Shown: piece after piece, positions 9,576 to 19,752 of the stretch
Numbering within the stretch: position 1 is the stretch's first letter
Layout of the letters: each line of letters starts with the position of its first letter
Assembly (NCBI RefSeq): GCF_024385505.1
Contig: NZ_JANFLT010000001.1
Location: 1-64,000, forward strand
Source: Arthrobacter zhaoxinii
GTDB lineage: Bacteria; Actinomycetota; Actinomycetes; Actinomycetales; Micrococcaceae
Reading direction: 5' to 3'
Length of the DNA: 64,000 bases
Position numbers and translations under genes: made by a program
Notes under the pieces: generated by a model
What the model was told of the DNA's origin: nothing
The model's database searches: none
What the model saw: the letters and a program-made list of their open reading frames with translations, nothing else

Positions 9576-10088
9576 ATGCAGCAGTCCCAGACGGAACACG
9601 AATCATTGGCCGCCTACCTGGACGACCATCTGGTCGGGGCAGAGACGGGCGTCCGCCTTTTCACCGCCGCGCAGCGCACCTGGGAAGGATCTCCCTATGA
9701 GGAAACCTTCGCCCGGCTCGCGGAGGAAATCTCGGACGAACGCGACGAACTGGAATCCCTGATCCACGCGCTGGGTTATTCGCGCAGCAAGGTCAAGGCT
9801 GCGGCCGCCATGGTGGGCGCGGCAGCCGGAAAGCTGGGACCGCTCAATCCGCTCAGCACCGGCGGCGGCGCCACGGGGCAGCTGGAACTGGAATCCCTGC
9901 AGTCCCTGGTGCGGATGAAGGAATCCCTGTGGCGGACCCTGCTGGTGCTGTCCGCCACGGATCACCGGTTCAACACGGCCCGCCTGCAGGAGCTCACCGA
10001 AACCGCCCGGCGTCAGCAGGAAGAAGTCGCCGGCGTGATGGAACGGACGGCCGCGCAGCGGTTCCTCGGCTCAGCCGAATCCGTCTGA
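9576..10088 (+). CDS. Hypothetical helical protein, ferritin-like
   Basis: A 170-residue protein with no identified catalytic motif. The pattern is of long amphipathic helices: residues 8-35, 40-70 (rich in E, D and R), a Gly/Ala stretch around 80-100, then helices at 105-130 and 133-160. This resembles a four-helix bundle; a DUF892-like or ferritin-like fold is a guess. A strong ribosome site (GTGAGGAGAGC) precedes the ATG. It stands alone between the ABC permease gene and a terminator. No signal peptide or membrane segment is seen. Confidence 0.6.
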   Translation: MQQSQTEHESLAAYLDDHLVGAETGVRLFTAAQRTWEGSPYEETFARLAEEISDERDELESLIHALGYSRSKVKAAAAMVGAAAGKLGPLNPLSTGGGATGQLELESLQSLVRMKESLWRTLLVLSATDHRFNTARLQELTETARRQQEEVAGVMERTAAQRFLGSAESV

Positions 10089-10102
10089 CCTCCGCAGGAT
10101 CC

Positions 10103-10138
10103 AAAAACACCCCCGGCAGTCTGCCGGGGGTGTTTTTT
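10103..10138. terminator. Bidirectional intrinsic terminator
   Basis: The arms AACACCCCCGGCAG and CTGCCGGGGGTGTT are separated by one base, with T-runs on the right and A-runs on the left. It sits between convergent genes, the helical protein (+) and metG (-), and can serve both. Confidence 0.85.
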
Positions 10139-10148
10139 GCTGCCGGGC

Positions 10149-11708
10149 CTATTCGGCCGGTTCTTCGTACTTCGGGAAGATAGGCGCCGGGGCCGGCAGT
10201 TCGGTGCCCGGCACCAGCGGGGTGCCGATGGCGCTGAACAGGCGGGCATCGCCGTCGGGCTGGCCCAGGACAGTAAGCAGCTTACCCGCGCTCTGGGGCA
10301 TGACCGGCTGGATCAGGATCGCCACGATGCGCAGCACCTCCAGCGTCACGTAGAGCACGGTGGACATGCGCTCGACGTCGGTCTTCCGCAGCACCCACGG
10401 TGCCTGGTCGGCGAAGTAGGCGTTGGTGTCGCCGAGGACCTTCCACGTGGCTTCCAGTGCGCCGTGGAAATCCTGGACGTCGTAGGCCTCGCGGGAAAGC
10501 TGCAGCAGGTTCCCGGCCGCTTCCAGCAGCGCAGTGTCCTCGGGGGCGAACGCCCCGGGCTGCGGTACCGCCGCGCCGCAGTTCTTGGCCACCATGGACA
10601 GCGAACGCTGGGCGAGGTTGCCCAGGTTGTTGGCGAGGTCGGAGTTCATCCGGCCGACGACGGCGTCGTGGTTGTAGGAGCCGTCCGCGCCGAAGGGTAC
10701 TTCGCGCAGCAGGAAGAACCGGACCGAGTCCAGCCCGTACTGTTCGGCCCATGCTTTCGGCGCCACCACGTTGCCCAGGGACTTGGACATCTTGACGCCC
10801 TTGTTGTGCAGGAAGCCGTGGATCATGATGCGCTTCGGCAGTTCCAGCTTCGCGGACATCAGGAATGCCGGCCAGAAGATGGCGTGGAAACGGGAGATGT
10901 CCTTGCCGATCACGTGCACATCGGCCGGCCAGTACTTCTTAAAGGCTTCGCTCTCCGTATCGGGGAAGCCGACGCCGGTGAGGTAGTTGGTCAGGGCGTC
11001 CACCCAGACGTACATCACGTGGTCCGGGTTGCCCGGCACCGGGACACCCCAGTCAAAGGTGGTGCGGGAAATGGAGAGGTCTTCCAGGCCGCCCTTGACG
11101 AAGCTGATGACTTCGTTGAACCGCGAGCGCGGCGCGGCGAAGTCCGGCTGGGACTCGTACAGGGCCAGCAGCCGGTCCTGGTAGGCGGAGAGACGGAAGA
11201 AGTAGCTTTCCTCTTCCGTCCAGGTCACCTCGGTGTCCGTCTCCTTGGAGTAGCGGACACCGTCCTCGCGGACTTCGGTTTCGTCTTCGGTGTAGTAGGC
11301 CTCGTCCCGGACGGAGTACCAGCCGGCGTACTTGGAGAGGTAGATGTCGCCGTTCTCCTCCATCCGCTTCCAGATGGCCTGCGCGGCGGCGTAGTGGTCC
11401 GCGTCGGTGGTGCGGATGAAGCGGTCATAGGAGGTTCCCATGTCCGCTTCCATCTGCAGAAAGGCGGCTGAGTTGCGGTCCGCGAGTTCCTTGGCGGTAA
11501 CGCCTTCCTTATCCGCGGACTGCTGCATCTTCAGGCCGTGCTCGTCCGTGCCCGTCATAAAGAACACGTCGTAGCCGTCGAGGCGCTTGAAGCGGGCCAT
11601 GGCGTCGGTGGCGATGTGCTCGTAGGCGTGCCCGATGTGGGGTTCGCCGTTCGGGTAGGAGATGGCCGTGGTGATGTAGAACGGGGTCTTGGAATCGGAA
11701 GAAGTCAC
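10149..11708 (-). CDS. metG: Methionyl-tRNA synthetase
   Basis: A 519-residue class Ia synthetase that charges tRNA-Met. The HIGH-type motif PHIGHAYEH follows an [10 protein letters not shown]-like start. WYSVRDEAY lies in the connective-peptide region, and the KMSKS loop appears intact as [11 protein letters not shown]. The anticodon-binding helical domain makes up the last about 150 residues. The connective peptide lacks a CxxC zinc knuckle, fitting the short metal-free class of many actinobacteria. No C-terminal dimerisation domain is present. It lies downstream of serA in the same direction, separated by 109 bases. Confidence 0.97.
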   Translation of the reverse strand: MTSSDSKTPFYITTAISYPNGEPHIGHAYEHIATDAMARFKRLDGYDVFFMTGTDEHGLKMQQSADKEGVTAKELADRNSAAFLQMEADMGTSYDRFIRTTDADHYAAAQAIWKRMEENGDIYLSKYAGWYSVRDEAYYTEDETEVREDGVRYSKETDTEVTWTEEESYFFRLSAYQDRLLALYESQPDFAAPRSRFNEVISFVKGGLEDLSISRTTFDWGVPVPGNPDHVMYVWVDALTNYLTGVGFPDTESEAFKKYWPADVHVIGKDISRFHAIFWPAFLMSAKLELPKRIMIHGFLHNKGVKMSKSLGNVVAPKAWAEQYGLDSVRFFLLREVPFGADGSYNHDAVVGRMNSDLANNLGNLAQRSLSMVAKNCGAAVPQPGAFAPEDTALLEAAGNLLQLSREAYDVQDFHGALEATWKVLGDTNAYFADQAPWVLRKTDVERMSTVLYVTLEVLRIVAILIQPVMPQSAGKLLTVLGQPDGDARLFSAIGTPLVPGTELPAPAPIFPKYEEPAE

Positions 11709-11817
11709 ATAAGAAAATTACCCTGTTTTGCCCGCCGGTGTCGCACTGCGACGGCGCCGGCCCCGCTGTTGCGGAAACCGGCGCCGGATCGGCGGACTGA
11801 TCGGCGGCGTGTTCCTG

Positions 11818-13413
11818 CTAGTCCTGCAGGTCCACTTCCCGGGCCACGGTGGCACCGATTTCGACCTTCAGCGCTTCCAGCACGTCCTGCGGCACCGAGG
11901 AGTCCACGGTCAGCAGGGACAGGGCCTGGCCGCCCTCGGAGTTGCGGGCCACCTGCATGCCGGCAATGTTGATGTCCTTTTCACCCAGGACCCGGCCCAG
12001 GGCGCCGATGACGCCGGGACGGTCCTGGTAGATCAGCACAATGAGGTGCTCGCTGATGGGGATTTCCAGGTCGTACCCGTTCACGCCCACGAGCTTCTGG
12101 ATCTGCTTCGGGCCGGTGAGGGTGCCGGAAACCTCCAGCCGGGTGCCGTCGGACAGGGCGCCGCGGATGGTGAGCAGGTTTCGGTAGTCGTCCACATCCG
12201 GAGTGGTCAGCAGCCGGACCTCGATGCCGCGCTGCTCAGCCAGGACCGGAGCATTCACGTAGGAGACCTGCTCCGACACGATGTCGGTGAAGATGCCCTT
12301 CAGCGCTGCCAGTTCCAGGGCCTTTACGTCGAGGGCGGCAATTTCTCCGGCTACCTCGATGTCGATGGCGGTCACTGAGTCCGAGGCCAGGGCAGTGAAG
12401 ATCCGGCCCAGCTTTTCGATCAGCGGGATGCCCGGGCGGACGTCCTCGGCGATGACGCCGCCTGCCACGTTCACGGCGTCGGGCACCAGTTCCCCGGCCA
12501 GGGCCAGGCGGACGGACTTCGCGACCGAGATACCGGCCTTTTCCTGGGCTTCGGCGGTAGAGGCGCCCAGGTGCGGGGTCACCACCACGTTGTCCAGGGC
12601 GAAGAAGGGCAGGTCGGTGCTGGGTTCCTTCACGAATACGTCGACGCCGGCGCCGGCGATCTTTCCTGCCTGCAGCGCCTCGAACAGGGCTGCTTCATCC
12701 ACGAGGCCGCCGCGGGCCACGTTCACCACGTAGGCGGTGTCCTTCATCTTCTCGAACGCCTCGGCGCCGAGCATCCCCAGCGTTTCCGGGGTCTTGGGCA
12801 TGTGGATGGTGACGAAGTCGGACTCCGCCAGCAGCTCATCCAGGGACACCAGCCGGACGTTCAGCTGCGCAGCGCGGGCGGAGGTGACGTACGGGTCATA
12901 GGCGAGGATCTCGGTGCCGAAGCCCTGCATGCGTGCGGCCACCAAAGCGCCGATGCGGCCCAGCCCGATGATGCCGATCTTCTTTTCGAACAGTTCGGTG
13001 CCGCTGTACTTGGAGCGCTTCCATTCGCCGTTCTTCAGGGCGGCGCTGGCCTGCGGGATATTCCGGGCCAGGGACACGATGTGGCCCACCGTCAGTTCGG
13101 CCGCGGAGATGATGTTCGACGTCGGCGCGTTGACCACCATCACGCCCGCGTGGGTGGCGGCCTTGATGTCCACGTTGTCCAGGCCCACGCCGGCCCGGGC
13201 AATGACCTTGAGGTTCTTCGCTGCGGCGATGGCTTCCGCGTCCACCTGCGTGGCGGAGCGCACGAGGATGGCGTCGACGTCGGCAATCGCGGACAGGAGC
13301 TGGGAGCGGTCGGCGCCGTCCGTGGTACGGATGTCAAAGTCGGGGCCCAGGGCCTCAACAGTGGCGGGCGAGAGTTCCTCCGCAAGGAGTACGACTGGTT
13401 TGGTGGCAGACAC
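11818..13413 (-). CDS. serA: D-3-phosphoglycerate dehydrogenase
   Basis: A 531-residue enzyme for the first step of serine synthesis. The substrate domain starts VVLLAEELSPATVEAL. The NAD-binding fold has GLGRIGALVA, the catalytic Arg in VNVARGGLVDE, Glu in KEPSTDLP, and His in VVTPHLGAST. After it comes the intervening (ASB) domain and a C-terminal ACT domain (PGVIGALGRVLGEKDINIAG), the long form typical of actinobacteria, with serine feedback control likely. The GTG at 13413 is preferred because AGAGG lies six bases before it; a further GTG lies at 13428. Confidence 0.96.
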   Translation of the reverse strand: MSATKPVVLLAEELSPATVEALGPDFDIRTTDGADRSQLLSAIADVDAILVRSATQVDAEAIAAAKNLKVIARAGVGLDNVDIKAATHAGVMVVNAPTSNIISAAELTVGHIVSLARNIPQASAALKNGEWKRSKYSGTELFEKKIGIIGLGRIGALVAARMQGFGTEILAYDPYVTSARAAQLNVRLVSLDELLAESDFVTIHMPKTPETLGMLGAEAFEKMKDTAYVVNVARGGLVDEAALFEALQAGKIAGAGVDVFVKEPSTDLPFFALDNVVVTPHLGASTAEAQEKAGISVAKSVRLALAGELVPDAVNVAGGVIAEDVRPGIPLIEKLGRIFTALASDSVTAIDIEVAGEIAALDVKALELAALKGIFTDIVSEQVSYVNAPVLAEQRGIEVRLLTTPDVDDYRNLLTIRGALSDGTRLEVSGTLTGPKQIQKLVGVNGYDLEIPISEHLIVLIYQDRPGVIGALGRVLGEKDINIAGMQVARNSEGGQALSLLTVDSSVPQDVLEALKVEIGATVAREVDLQD

Positions 13414-13454
13414 CGGTGACCTCTTCACTTTGGATGTACTGGGGCTTTTCGCGC

Positions 13455-13484
13455 AGGAGGCCGGACCCGCGGGCCCGGCCTCCT
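13455..13484 (-). terminator. GC-rich stem-loop after ilvC
   Basis: Perfect 10-bp arms AGGAGGCCGG and CCGGCCTCCT, with a GC-rich loop, lie between the ilvC stop and the serA start. No T-run follows, so it may end transcription only partly or stabilise the ilv mRNA 3' end. Confidence 0.5.
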
Positions 13485-13562
13485 TGCCGATTCGGCTTGC
13501 TTTTCGAGCTTATCGCGCAGGTGCGCGGGCCGGTCGAATCGGCGCCGGACGTTACGGTCCGG

Positions 13563-14600
<1,038 letters not shown>

Positions 14601-14637
14601 CTACTGGTTTCTGAGGACAAGGGTCGGTGGTGGGAAC

Positions 14638-15150
14638 TCAGGCGCTGCGCAGCGCGCGGTCACTCATGGATTTTGAGCCGCGGGCAACGGCCAGGGTTCC
14701 GGATTGGACTATTTCGCGGATGCCGAAGGGCTCAAGCACTGCAAGCAGTGCGGTGAGCTTCTCGGCGGTTCCGGTTGCCTCGACGATGACTGAGTCGGTG
14801 GAGACGTCCACTATCGAGGCGCGGAACAGCTCGGCTGCCTGGGTTACCTGCAGCCGTGTTGCGGCGTCCGCGCGGACCTTGACCAGGATGTGGTCCCGCT
14901 GCACGGAGGAATCGGGAACCAGCTCGACAATCTTGATGACGTTGACGAGCTTGTTCAGCTGTTTGGTGACCTGTTCGAGCAGGTCACCCTCGGCGTCGAC
15001 CACCACGGTGATGCGGGACATGCCCGGCACCTCCGAGGGGCCCACAGCCAGGGAGTTGATGTTGAAGGCCCGGCGGGCAAACAGCGAGGCGACACGGGTG
15101 AGCACGCCGGGAACATCTTCTACCAGCACGGAAAGGGTGTGGCGGGCCAT
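14638..15150 (-). CDS. ilvN: Acetolactate synthase, small regulatory subunit
   Basis: A 170-residue regulatory subunit that binds valine and activates the large subunit. The N-terminal ACT domain begins LSVLVEDVPGVLTRVASLFARR, with the NINSLAVGPSE strand. The C-terminal ALS_ss_C domain contains FRASIVDVSTDSVIVEATG and PFGIREIVQSG. The ATG is three bases after the ilvB stop, so translation is coupled and the two subunits are made together. Confidence 0.97.
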   Translation of the reverse strand: MARHTLSVLVEDVPGVLTRVASLFARRAFNINSLAVGPSEVPGMSRITVVVDAEGDLLEQVTKQLNKLVNVIKIVELVPDSSVQRDHILVKVRADAATRLQVTQAAELFRASIVDVSTDSVIVEATGTAEKLTALLAVLEPFGIREIVQSGTLAVARGSKSMSDRALRSA

Positions 15151-15153
15151 GTC

Positions 15154-17058
15154 CTAGTCCTCCTCTTCCCAGGTGGGAGTCATGTTGCGGGCAATCTGGA
15201 TCAGGTCGTTGCTGACACCGGTGGGGACCATCGGCCACACCATGGAGTCGCGGCTGACCACGAAGTCGATGACGACGGGCCGGTCATTGATCTCCAGTGC
15301 CTGCGCGATGGTCGCGTCAATGTCCTCGTCGCGTTCGCAGCGCAGCCCCACGCAGCCGTACGCTTCGGCGAGCTTCACGAAGTCCGGGATCCGCACGGTG
15401 TCATGCCCGGTGTTGAGGTCCGTGTTGGAGTAGCGGGACTCGTAGAAGAGGGTCTGCCACTGCCGGACCATGCCCAGCGAGGAGTTGTTGATGATGGCGA
15501 CCTTGATCGGGATGTTGTTGATCAGGCAGGTGGCCAGTTCCTGGTTGGTCATCTGGAAGCAGCCGTCGCCGTCGATGGCCCAGACCACCCGGTCCGGTGC
15601 GCCGACCTTGGCGCCCATGGCCGCCGGCACCGAATAGCCCATGGTGCCCAGGCCGCCGGAGTTCAACCAGGCCCGCGGGCGTTCGTACTTGATGAACTGG
15701 GCGGACCACATCTGGTGCTGGCCCACGCCGGCCACGTACACGCCTTCGGGTCCGGTCATCGCACCGATGCGCTCGATGACCTTCTGCGGGGCAATCAGCC
15801 CGTCTTCGGGAGTGGCGTAGCCGATGGGGTAGGTTTCGCGCAGCCGGTCCAGCACGGCCCACCACGCGGAGATGTCCGGTTTCCCGGTTTCGAACTGTCC
15901 GCGCACGGCGTCGGCCAGCTCGGGCATGATTTCCTTCACCGAGCCGACAATCGGCACATCCGCCGGACGGTTCTTGGAGATCTCCGCCGGGTCGATGTCC
16001 GCGTGGATGACCTTGGCGGCGGGCGCGAAGGAGCTCAACACGCCGGTCACCCGGTCATCGAAGCGGGCGCCGAGCGTGATCAGCAGGTCGGACTGCTGCA
16101 GGGCGGTCACTGCGGATACCGAGCCGTGCATGCCCGGCATGCCGACGTGCTGCTGGTGCGAGTCGGGGAAAACGCCGCGGGCCATCAGGGTCGTGACCAC
16201 CGGAGCGCCCACCAGTTCGGCCAGCTCGAGGAGTTCGGCGGATGCGTTGGCTTTGAGCACGCCGCCGCCCACGTAGAACACCGGCCGGTGTGCGGCCGCG
16301 ATGAGGCGGGCAGCTTCGCGCACCTGCTTGGAATGTCCGCGGACCACGGTCCGGTAGCCCTGCAGATCGATCTTCGGCGGCCAGGAGAAAGTGGTCTTTG
16401 CCTGCTGCGCGTCCTTGGCAATGTCGACGAGGACCGGACCGGGCCGTCCCGACGTCGCAATATGGAAGGCCTCGGCCAGCACGCGGGGAATGTCGGCGGC
16501 ATCCGTCACCAGGTAGGAGTGCTTGGTGATGGGCATCGTGATGCCCACGATGTCGGCTTCCTGGAAGGCGTCGGAGCCGATGAAGGCGCTGGAGACCTGC
16601 CCGGTGATGGCAACCATCGGGACGGAGTCCATGTGGGCGTCGGCAATAGCGGTGACGAGGTTGGTGGCACCGGGCCCCGACGTCACGATGCAGACACCGG
16701 CGCGTCCGGTCACCATGGCGTAGCCCTCGGCTGCGTGGCCGGCGCCCTGCTCATGGCGCACCAGGATGTGGCGGATCTTCGTGGAGTCCATCAGCGGATC
16801 ATAGGTGGGCAGGATGGCGCCGCCGGGAAGTCCGAAGACTTCGTCGACGCCGAGTTCCTCAAGCGAGCGGACAATGGCCTGCGAGCCGGTCATCTCGGTG
16901 GGCGGAACAAGGTTGTTGGGCCCCTGGATACGCTCATCCGCGGCGGTGGAGGCAGACGCGGAACCGGCTACGTCCTTGGTTTTGGCGGCCGCCGCGCGTG
17001 CAGCGGCGTGTGCCTTTGAGGCCATCAGCGAAGGGCTGATTGGCGATCCCTTACTCAT
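15154..17058 (-). CDS. ilvB: Acetolactate synthase, large catalytic subunit
   Basis: A 634-residue ThDP-dependent enzyme that makes acetolactate and acetohydroxybutyrate. After an Ala/Lys-rich N-terminal extension of about 40 residues come VFGLPGG, the catalytic Glu in [13 protein letters not shown], the central FAD-binding domain ([10 protein letters not shown]) and the ThDP motif GDGCF with downstream NN ([15 protein letters not shown]). The start ATG has AAAGGAAG upstream. The leader peptide and attenuator lie 180-220 bases upstream. The first gene of ilvBNC, feeding ilvD and ilvE, which flank the block. Confidence 0.97.
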   Translation of the reverse strand: MSKGSPISPSLMASKAHAAARAAAAKTKDVAGSASASTAADERIQGPNNLVPPTEMTGSQAIVRSLEELGVDEVFGLPGGAILPTYDPLMDSTKIRHILVRHEQGAGHAAEGYAMVTGRAGVCIVTSGPGATNLVTAIADAHMDSVPMVAITGQVSSAFIGSDAFQEADIVGITMPITKHSYLVTDAADIPRVLAEAFHIATSGRPGPVLVDIAKDAQQAKTTFSWPPKIDLQGYRTVVRGHSKQVREAARLIAAAHRPVFYVGGGVLKANASAELLELAELVGAPVVTTLMARGVFPDSHQQHVGMPGMHGSVSAVTALQQSDLLITLGARFDDRVTGVLSSFAPAAKVIHADIDPAEISKNRPADVPIVGSVKEIMPELADAVRGQFETGKPDISAWWAVLDRLRETYPIGYATPEDGLIAPQKVIERIGAMTGPEGVYVAGVGQHQMWSAQFIKYERPRAWLNSGGLGTMGYSVPAAMGAKVGAPDRVVWAIDGDGCFQMTNQELATCLINNIPIKVAIINNSSLGMVRQWQTLFYESRYSNTDLNTGHDTVRIPDFVKLAEAYGCVGLRCERDEDIDATIAQALEINDRPVVIDFVVSRDSMVWPMVPTGVSNDLIQIARNMTPTWEEED

Positions 17059-17171
17059 CGGAACTTCCTTTGCGGATGCTAATCCATGGTCAATGCGGTC
17101 ATGCGACGGCCGGCCCGGGTGGTGCCCGGTACGGCTTCTGTGTTCAGCGAAGCCAAAACTGACGATGCCAA

Positions 17172-17209
17172 TAAAAAAACCCCTCGTGCCTGTGGGCTCC
17201 GTAGGGGTT
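17172..17209 (-). terminator. ilvB attenuator: intrinsic terminator in the leader
   Basis: The transcript reads AACCCCT ... AGGGGTT (7-bp arms with an inner GCC/GGC pair) followed by seven U. It ends 31 bases after the leader-peptide stop and 113 bases before the ilvB start, the classical position of an attenuator. A GCGTAAC/GTTACGC pairing (17246-17240 with 17219-17213) could form the preceding hairpin. Confidence 0.8.
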
Positions 17210-17239
17210 CGCGCGTAACGTCTTAGACAAGTCGGGCTG

Positions 17240-17281
17240 TTACGCCACGCGCTTGATAAGGACGACGGGTACGATCTGCAT
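17240..17281 (-). CDS. ilv leader peptide [13 protein letters not shown]
   Basis: A 13-residue frame with seven branched-chain codons (I, V, V, V, L, I, V) lies immediately before an intrinsic terminator upstream of ilvB. This is the hallmark of translation-coupled attenuation of ilv operons, known for example from enterobacteria and Corynebacterium. Stalling at scarce charged Ile, Leu or Val tRNA would let transcription continue into ilvBNC. No ribosome site is obvious before the ATG. The upstream promoter candidate would place the transcript start at or near the A of this ATG, so the leader may be translated from a leaderless RNA. Confidence 0.8.
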   Translation of the reverse strand: MQIVPVVLIKRVA

Positions 17282-17288
17282 ACCGTTC

Positions 17289-17317
17289 AGTCTCGCGTTC
17301 CCCTACAGGGGTGTCAA
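17289..17317 (-). promoter_or_regulatory. Candidate ilvBNC promoter with embedded repeats
   Basis: The reverse strand has a perfect TTGACA (17317-17312), a 17-base spacer and a weak GAGACT (17294-17289). The spacer contains the dyad CCCCT-GT-AGGGG. A second GAGACTGA copy and the dyad GAGAC-TGAC-GTCTC lie at 17337-17324, next to CATAAT, an alternative -10. If transcription starts there instead, bases 17308-17294 can pair at 12 of 15 positions with 17213-17199 and disrupt the terminator. Confidence 0.5.
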
Positions 17318-17355
17318 TTACCTGAGACGTCAGTCTCATTATGTGGACTGGGGCA

Positions 17356-17394
17356 CCCCTGGGCGGAAGGCACTCCGGAGCCTTCCGCCTGGGG
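17356..17394 (-). terminator. Stem-loop after ilvD
   Basis: GGCGGAAGGC and GCCTTCCGCC are perfect 10-bp arms around an 8-base loop, with outer CCCC/GGGG pairs. It begins a few bases after the ilvD stop codon. There is no clear U-run, so it is a putative terminator or 3'-end stabiliser that separates ilvD from the ilvB promoter. Confidence 0.55.
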
Positions 17395-17402
17395 GAGGCC
17401 TA

Positions 17403-19106
17403 TCAGCCGCAGTAGGCCCCGGTGGACGCGGAGTTGACCAGTTTGGTGTACTTGCCCAGGACCCCGGTGGTGAATTTTCCGGGCAGCGGCTGCCAGCCGA
17501 TTCTGCGGGCTTCCAGCTCCTCCGGCTCCACCAGCAGGTCGAAGCTGCGCGCGGCGATGTCCACGCGGATCCTGTCACCGTCCTTCACAAAGGCGATGGG
17601 GCCGCCGTCGACCGCTTCGGGTGCCACGTGGCCGATGCATAGGCCCGTGGTGCCGCCGGAGAACCGGCCGTCAGTGAGCAGCAGGACGTCCTTGCCCAAG
17701 CCGGCGCCCTTGATGGCGCCGGTGATGGCGAGCATTTCGCGCATTCCCGGTCCGCCCTTGGGGCCTTCGTAGCGGATGACGACGACGTCGCCGGCGTGGA
17801 TTTCTCCGGCGTCGAGGGCATCGAGGGCACCCTGTTCACGCTCAAAGACACGGGCGGTGCCTTCAAAGATGTCGGCGTCGAAGCCTGCACTCTTTACGAC
17901 GGCGCCCTCCGGGGCCATCGAGCCGTGCAGGATGGTGATACCGCCGGTCTTGTGGATGGGGTTGTCCATGGCGCGCAGGACCTTCCCGTCGGGGTCCGGC
18001 GGGTTGATGGCGGCCAGGTTCTCCGCCACGGTCTTGCCGGTGACGGTGAGGCAGTCGCCGTGGATCAGGCCGGCGTCGAGCAGGGCCTTCATGATGACGG
18101 GCACGCCGCCGATCTTGTCGACGTCGAACATGACGTAGCGGCCGAACGGCTTCAGGTCGCCGAGGTGCGGGATGGTGTCGCCGATCCGGTTGAAGTCCTC
18201 GAGGGTGAGGTCCACTTCGGCTTCGCGGGCGATGGCGAGCAGGTGCAGCACGGCGTTGGTGGACCCGCCGAAGGCCATGGTCACGGCAATGGCGTTTTCG
18301 AAGGCCTTCTTGGTCATGATGTCCCGGGCGGTGATGCCCTTGCGCAGCAGGTTGACCACTGCCTCGCCGGACTTGCGGGCGAACTCGTCGCGGCGCCGGT
18401 CGGCGGAGGGCGGGGCGGCCGAGCCCGGCAGCGACATGCCCAGGGCTTCACCGATGCAGGCCATGGTGTTGGCGGTGTACATCCCGCCGCAGGCACCTTC
18501 GCCCGGACAGATGGCCCGCTCAATCGAGTCCAGGTCCTTCAGGCTCATCTTGCCGGCGGCGCAGGCGCCCACGGCTTCGAAGGCGTCGATCAGGGTGACT
18601 TCCCGTTCGCTGCCGTCCTCCATTTTGGCGAAGCCGGGCATGATCGATCCGGCGTAGAGGAAGACGCTGGCCAGGTCCAGGCGCGCGGCCGCCATCAGCA
18701 TGCCGGGCAGGGACTTGTCACAGCCGGCCAGCAGCACCGAGCCGTCCAGGCGTTCGGCCATCATCACCGTCTCCACCGAGTCCGCAATCACTTCGCGGGA
18801 CACCAGGGAGAAGTGCATGCCCTCGTGGCCCATGGAAATACCGTCCGAGACGGAAATGGTGCCGAACTGCATGGGGAAGCCGCCGCCCGCGTGGATGCCT
18901 TCCTTGGCACCGGTGGCGAGGCGGTTCAGGGAAAGGTTGCAGGGAGTGATCTCGTTCCAGGAACTCGCGACTCCGATCTGCGGCTTGGCAAAGTCGTCGT
19001 CGCCCATCCCCACGGCGCGGAACATGCCGCGGGCAGGAGCCGCGTGTATGCCGTCCGTGACTACTCGGCTGCGGGGTTTGATGTCCGGTGTGTTGTCTCC
19101 GCTCAT
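17403..19106 (-). CDS. ilvD: Dihydroxy-acid dehydratase
   Basis: A 567-residue Fe-S enzyme that forms 2-oxoisovalerate and 2-oxo-3-methylvalerate. The first cluster cysteine is in SWNEITPCN, the second in [11 protein letters not shown] and the third in [14 protein letters not shown]. Further family blocks are [13 protein letters not shown]-like ([10 protein letters not shown]) and GHVAPEA. It is transcribed in the same direction as ilvBNC but ends upstream of the ilvB promoter, so it is likely a separate unit. Confidence 0.96.
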   Translation of the reverse strand: MSGDNTPDIKPRSRVVTDGIHAAPARGMFRAVGMGDDDFAKPQIGVASSWNEITPCNLSLNRLATGAKEGIHAGGGFPMQFGTISVSDGISMGHEGMHFSLVSREVIADSVETVMMAERLDGSVLLAGCDKSLPGMLMAAARLDLASVFLYAGSIMPGFAKMEDGSEREVTLIDAFEAVGACAAGKMSLKDLDSIERAICPGEGACGGMYTANTMACIGEALGMSLPGSAAPPSADRRRDEFARKSGEAVVNLLRKGITARDIMTKKAFENAIAVTMAFGGSTNAVLHLLAIAREAEVDLTLEDFNRIGDTIPHLGDLKPFGRYVMFDVDKIGGVPVIMKALLDAGLIHGDCLTVTGKTVAENLAAINPPDPDGKVLRAMDNPIHKTGGITILHGSMAPEGAVVKSAGFDADIFEGTARVFEREQGALDALDAGEIHAGDVVVIRYEGPKGGPGMREMLAITGAIKGAGLGKDVLLLTDGRFSGGTTGLCIGHVAPEAVDGGPIAFVKDGDRIRVDIAARSFDLLVEPEELEARRIGWQPLPGKFTTGVLGKYTKLVNSASTGAYCG

Positions 19107-19255
19107 GGGTTGATCGTAGGACTTAAGCCGTCAGTGTTCGCCCTTATGACGGACATCCGCAGCTCTTGTTACGGCCTGTGAACGGCAGATGAAGTTCTGG
19201 CACGGAGCGGGGCCGGGCTTCCCGAATAGGGGGACGGTGTTCATAGACTGGGGGT

Positions 19256-19735
19256 ATGACATCGGATACAGGATTTCCCCATCCGGACGCAGCTACTGTC
19301 CCGGGCACAGACGCCGGCACCCCCACCAGCGACCAGCTGAAGCGGGTACTGCGGCGCGTCTTCGAATCCCAGATCCCCAATTACGGTGACTACAACCTGG
19401 TGCTGGCCACCCCGGGACTCGACGGCGAAACCGGCTTCTATGTGCTGGGTTACCGGTGGCGTCCGGCCGAGGTGGTGTTCGCTCCGTTCGACGCCGCCAC
19501 CCTGGCCGGGCTGGAAGTGCCCACGTCCGTGAACACCACCAACCTCAGCCATACGGATGAACTGGACGCGGATGCCTATGAGGTGGGCACCAGCACCGGG
19601 CGCATCTTCCAGTTCGCCGTCGAGCCGCAGGCCGTCCTTCCGGCCGCCGGCGCAGAAGGTGGGCGCCTGCTGGAGCAGGCCGCCGACTGGGAGGATTTCC
19701 GCTCCTTCGTGGACTCCTACCTGGAACTGGCCTAA
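19256..19735 (+). CDS. Hypothetical protein, 159 aa
   Basis: I do not recognise the family. The first about 25 residues are Thr/Pro/Asp-rich and probably disordered. A compact alpha/beta domain follows: LKRVLRRVFESQIPNYGDYN, FYVLGYRWRPAEVVFAPFD, then alternating strands and an acidic final helix WEDFRSFVDSYLELA. There is no signal peptide or membrane segment and no catalytic motif. The coding bias fits the neighbours and the frame is undisturbed, so it is probably real. It faces the hydroxyacid dehydrogenase gene convergently with an 18-base gap. Confidence 0.65.
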   Translation: MTSDTGFPHPDAATVPGTDAGTPTSDQLKRVLRRVFESQIPNYGDYNLVLATPGLDGETGFYVLGYRWRPAEVVFAPFDAATLAGLEVPTSVNTTNLSHTDELDADAYEVGTSTGRIFQFAVEPQAVLPAAGAEGGRLLEQAADWEDFRSFVDSYLELA

Positions 19736-19752
19736 CGCCCCGGTCCCGCTGG

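Noticed and set aside
11753-11785. GGCGCCGG/CCGGCGCC stem between serA and metG as a terminator
   Set aside because: The arms pair but the loop is long, no T-run follows, and such GC stems occur by chance here; not listed as a feature.
14890-17019. 709-codon open frame antisense to ilvN-ilvB
   Set aside because: It spans two well-conserved genes on the other strand and encodes a Gly/His/Asp-rich composition typical of antisense shadow frames.
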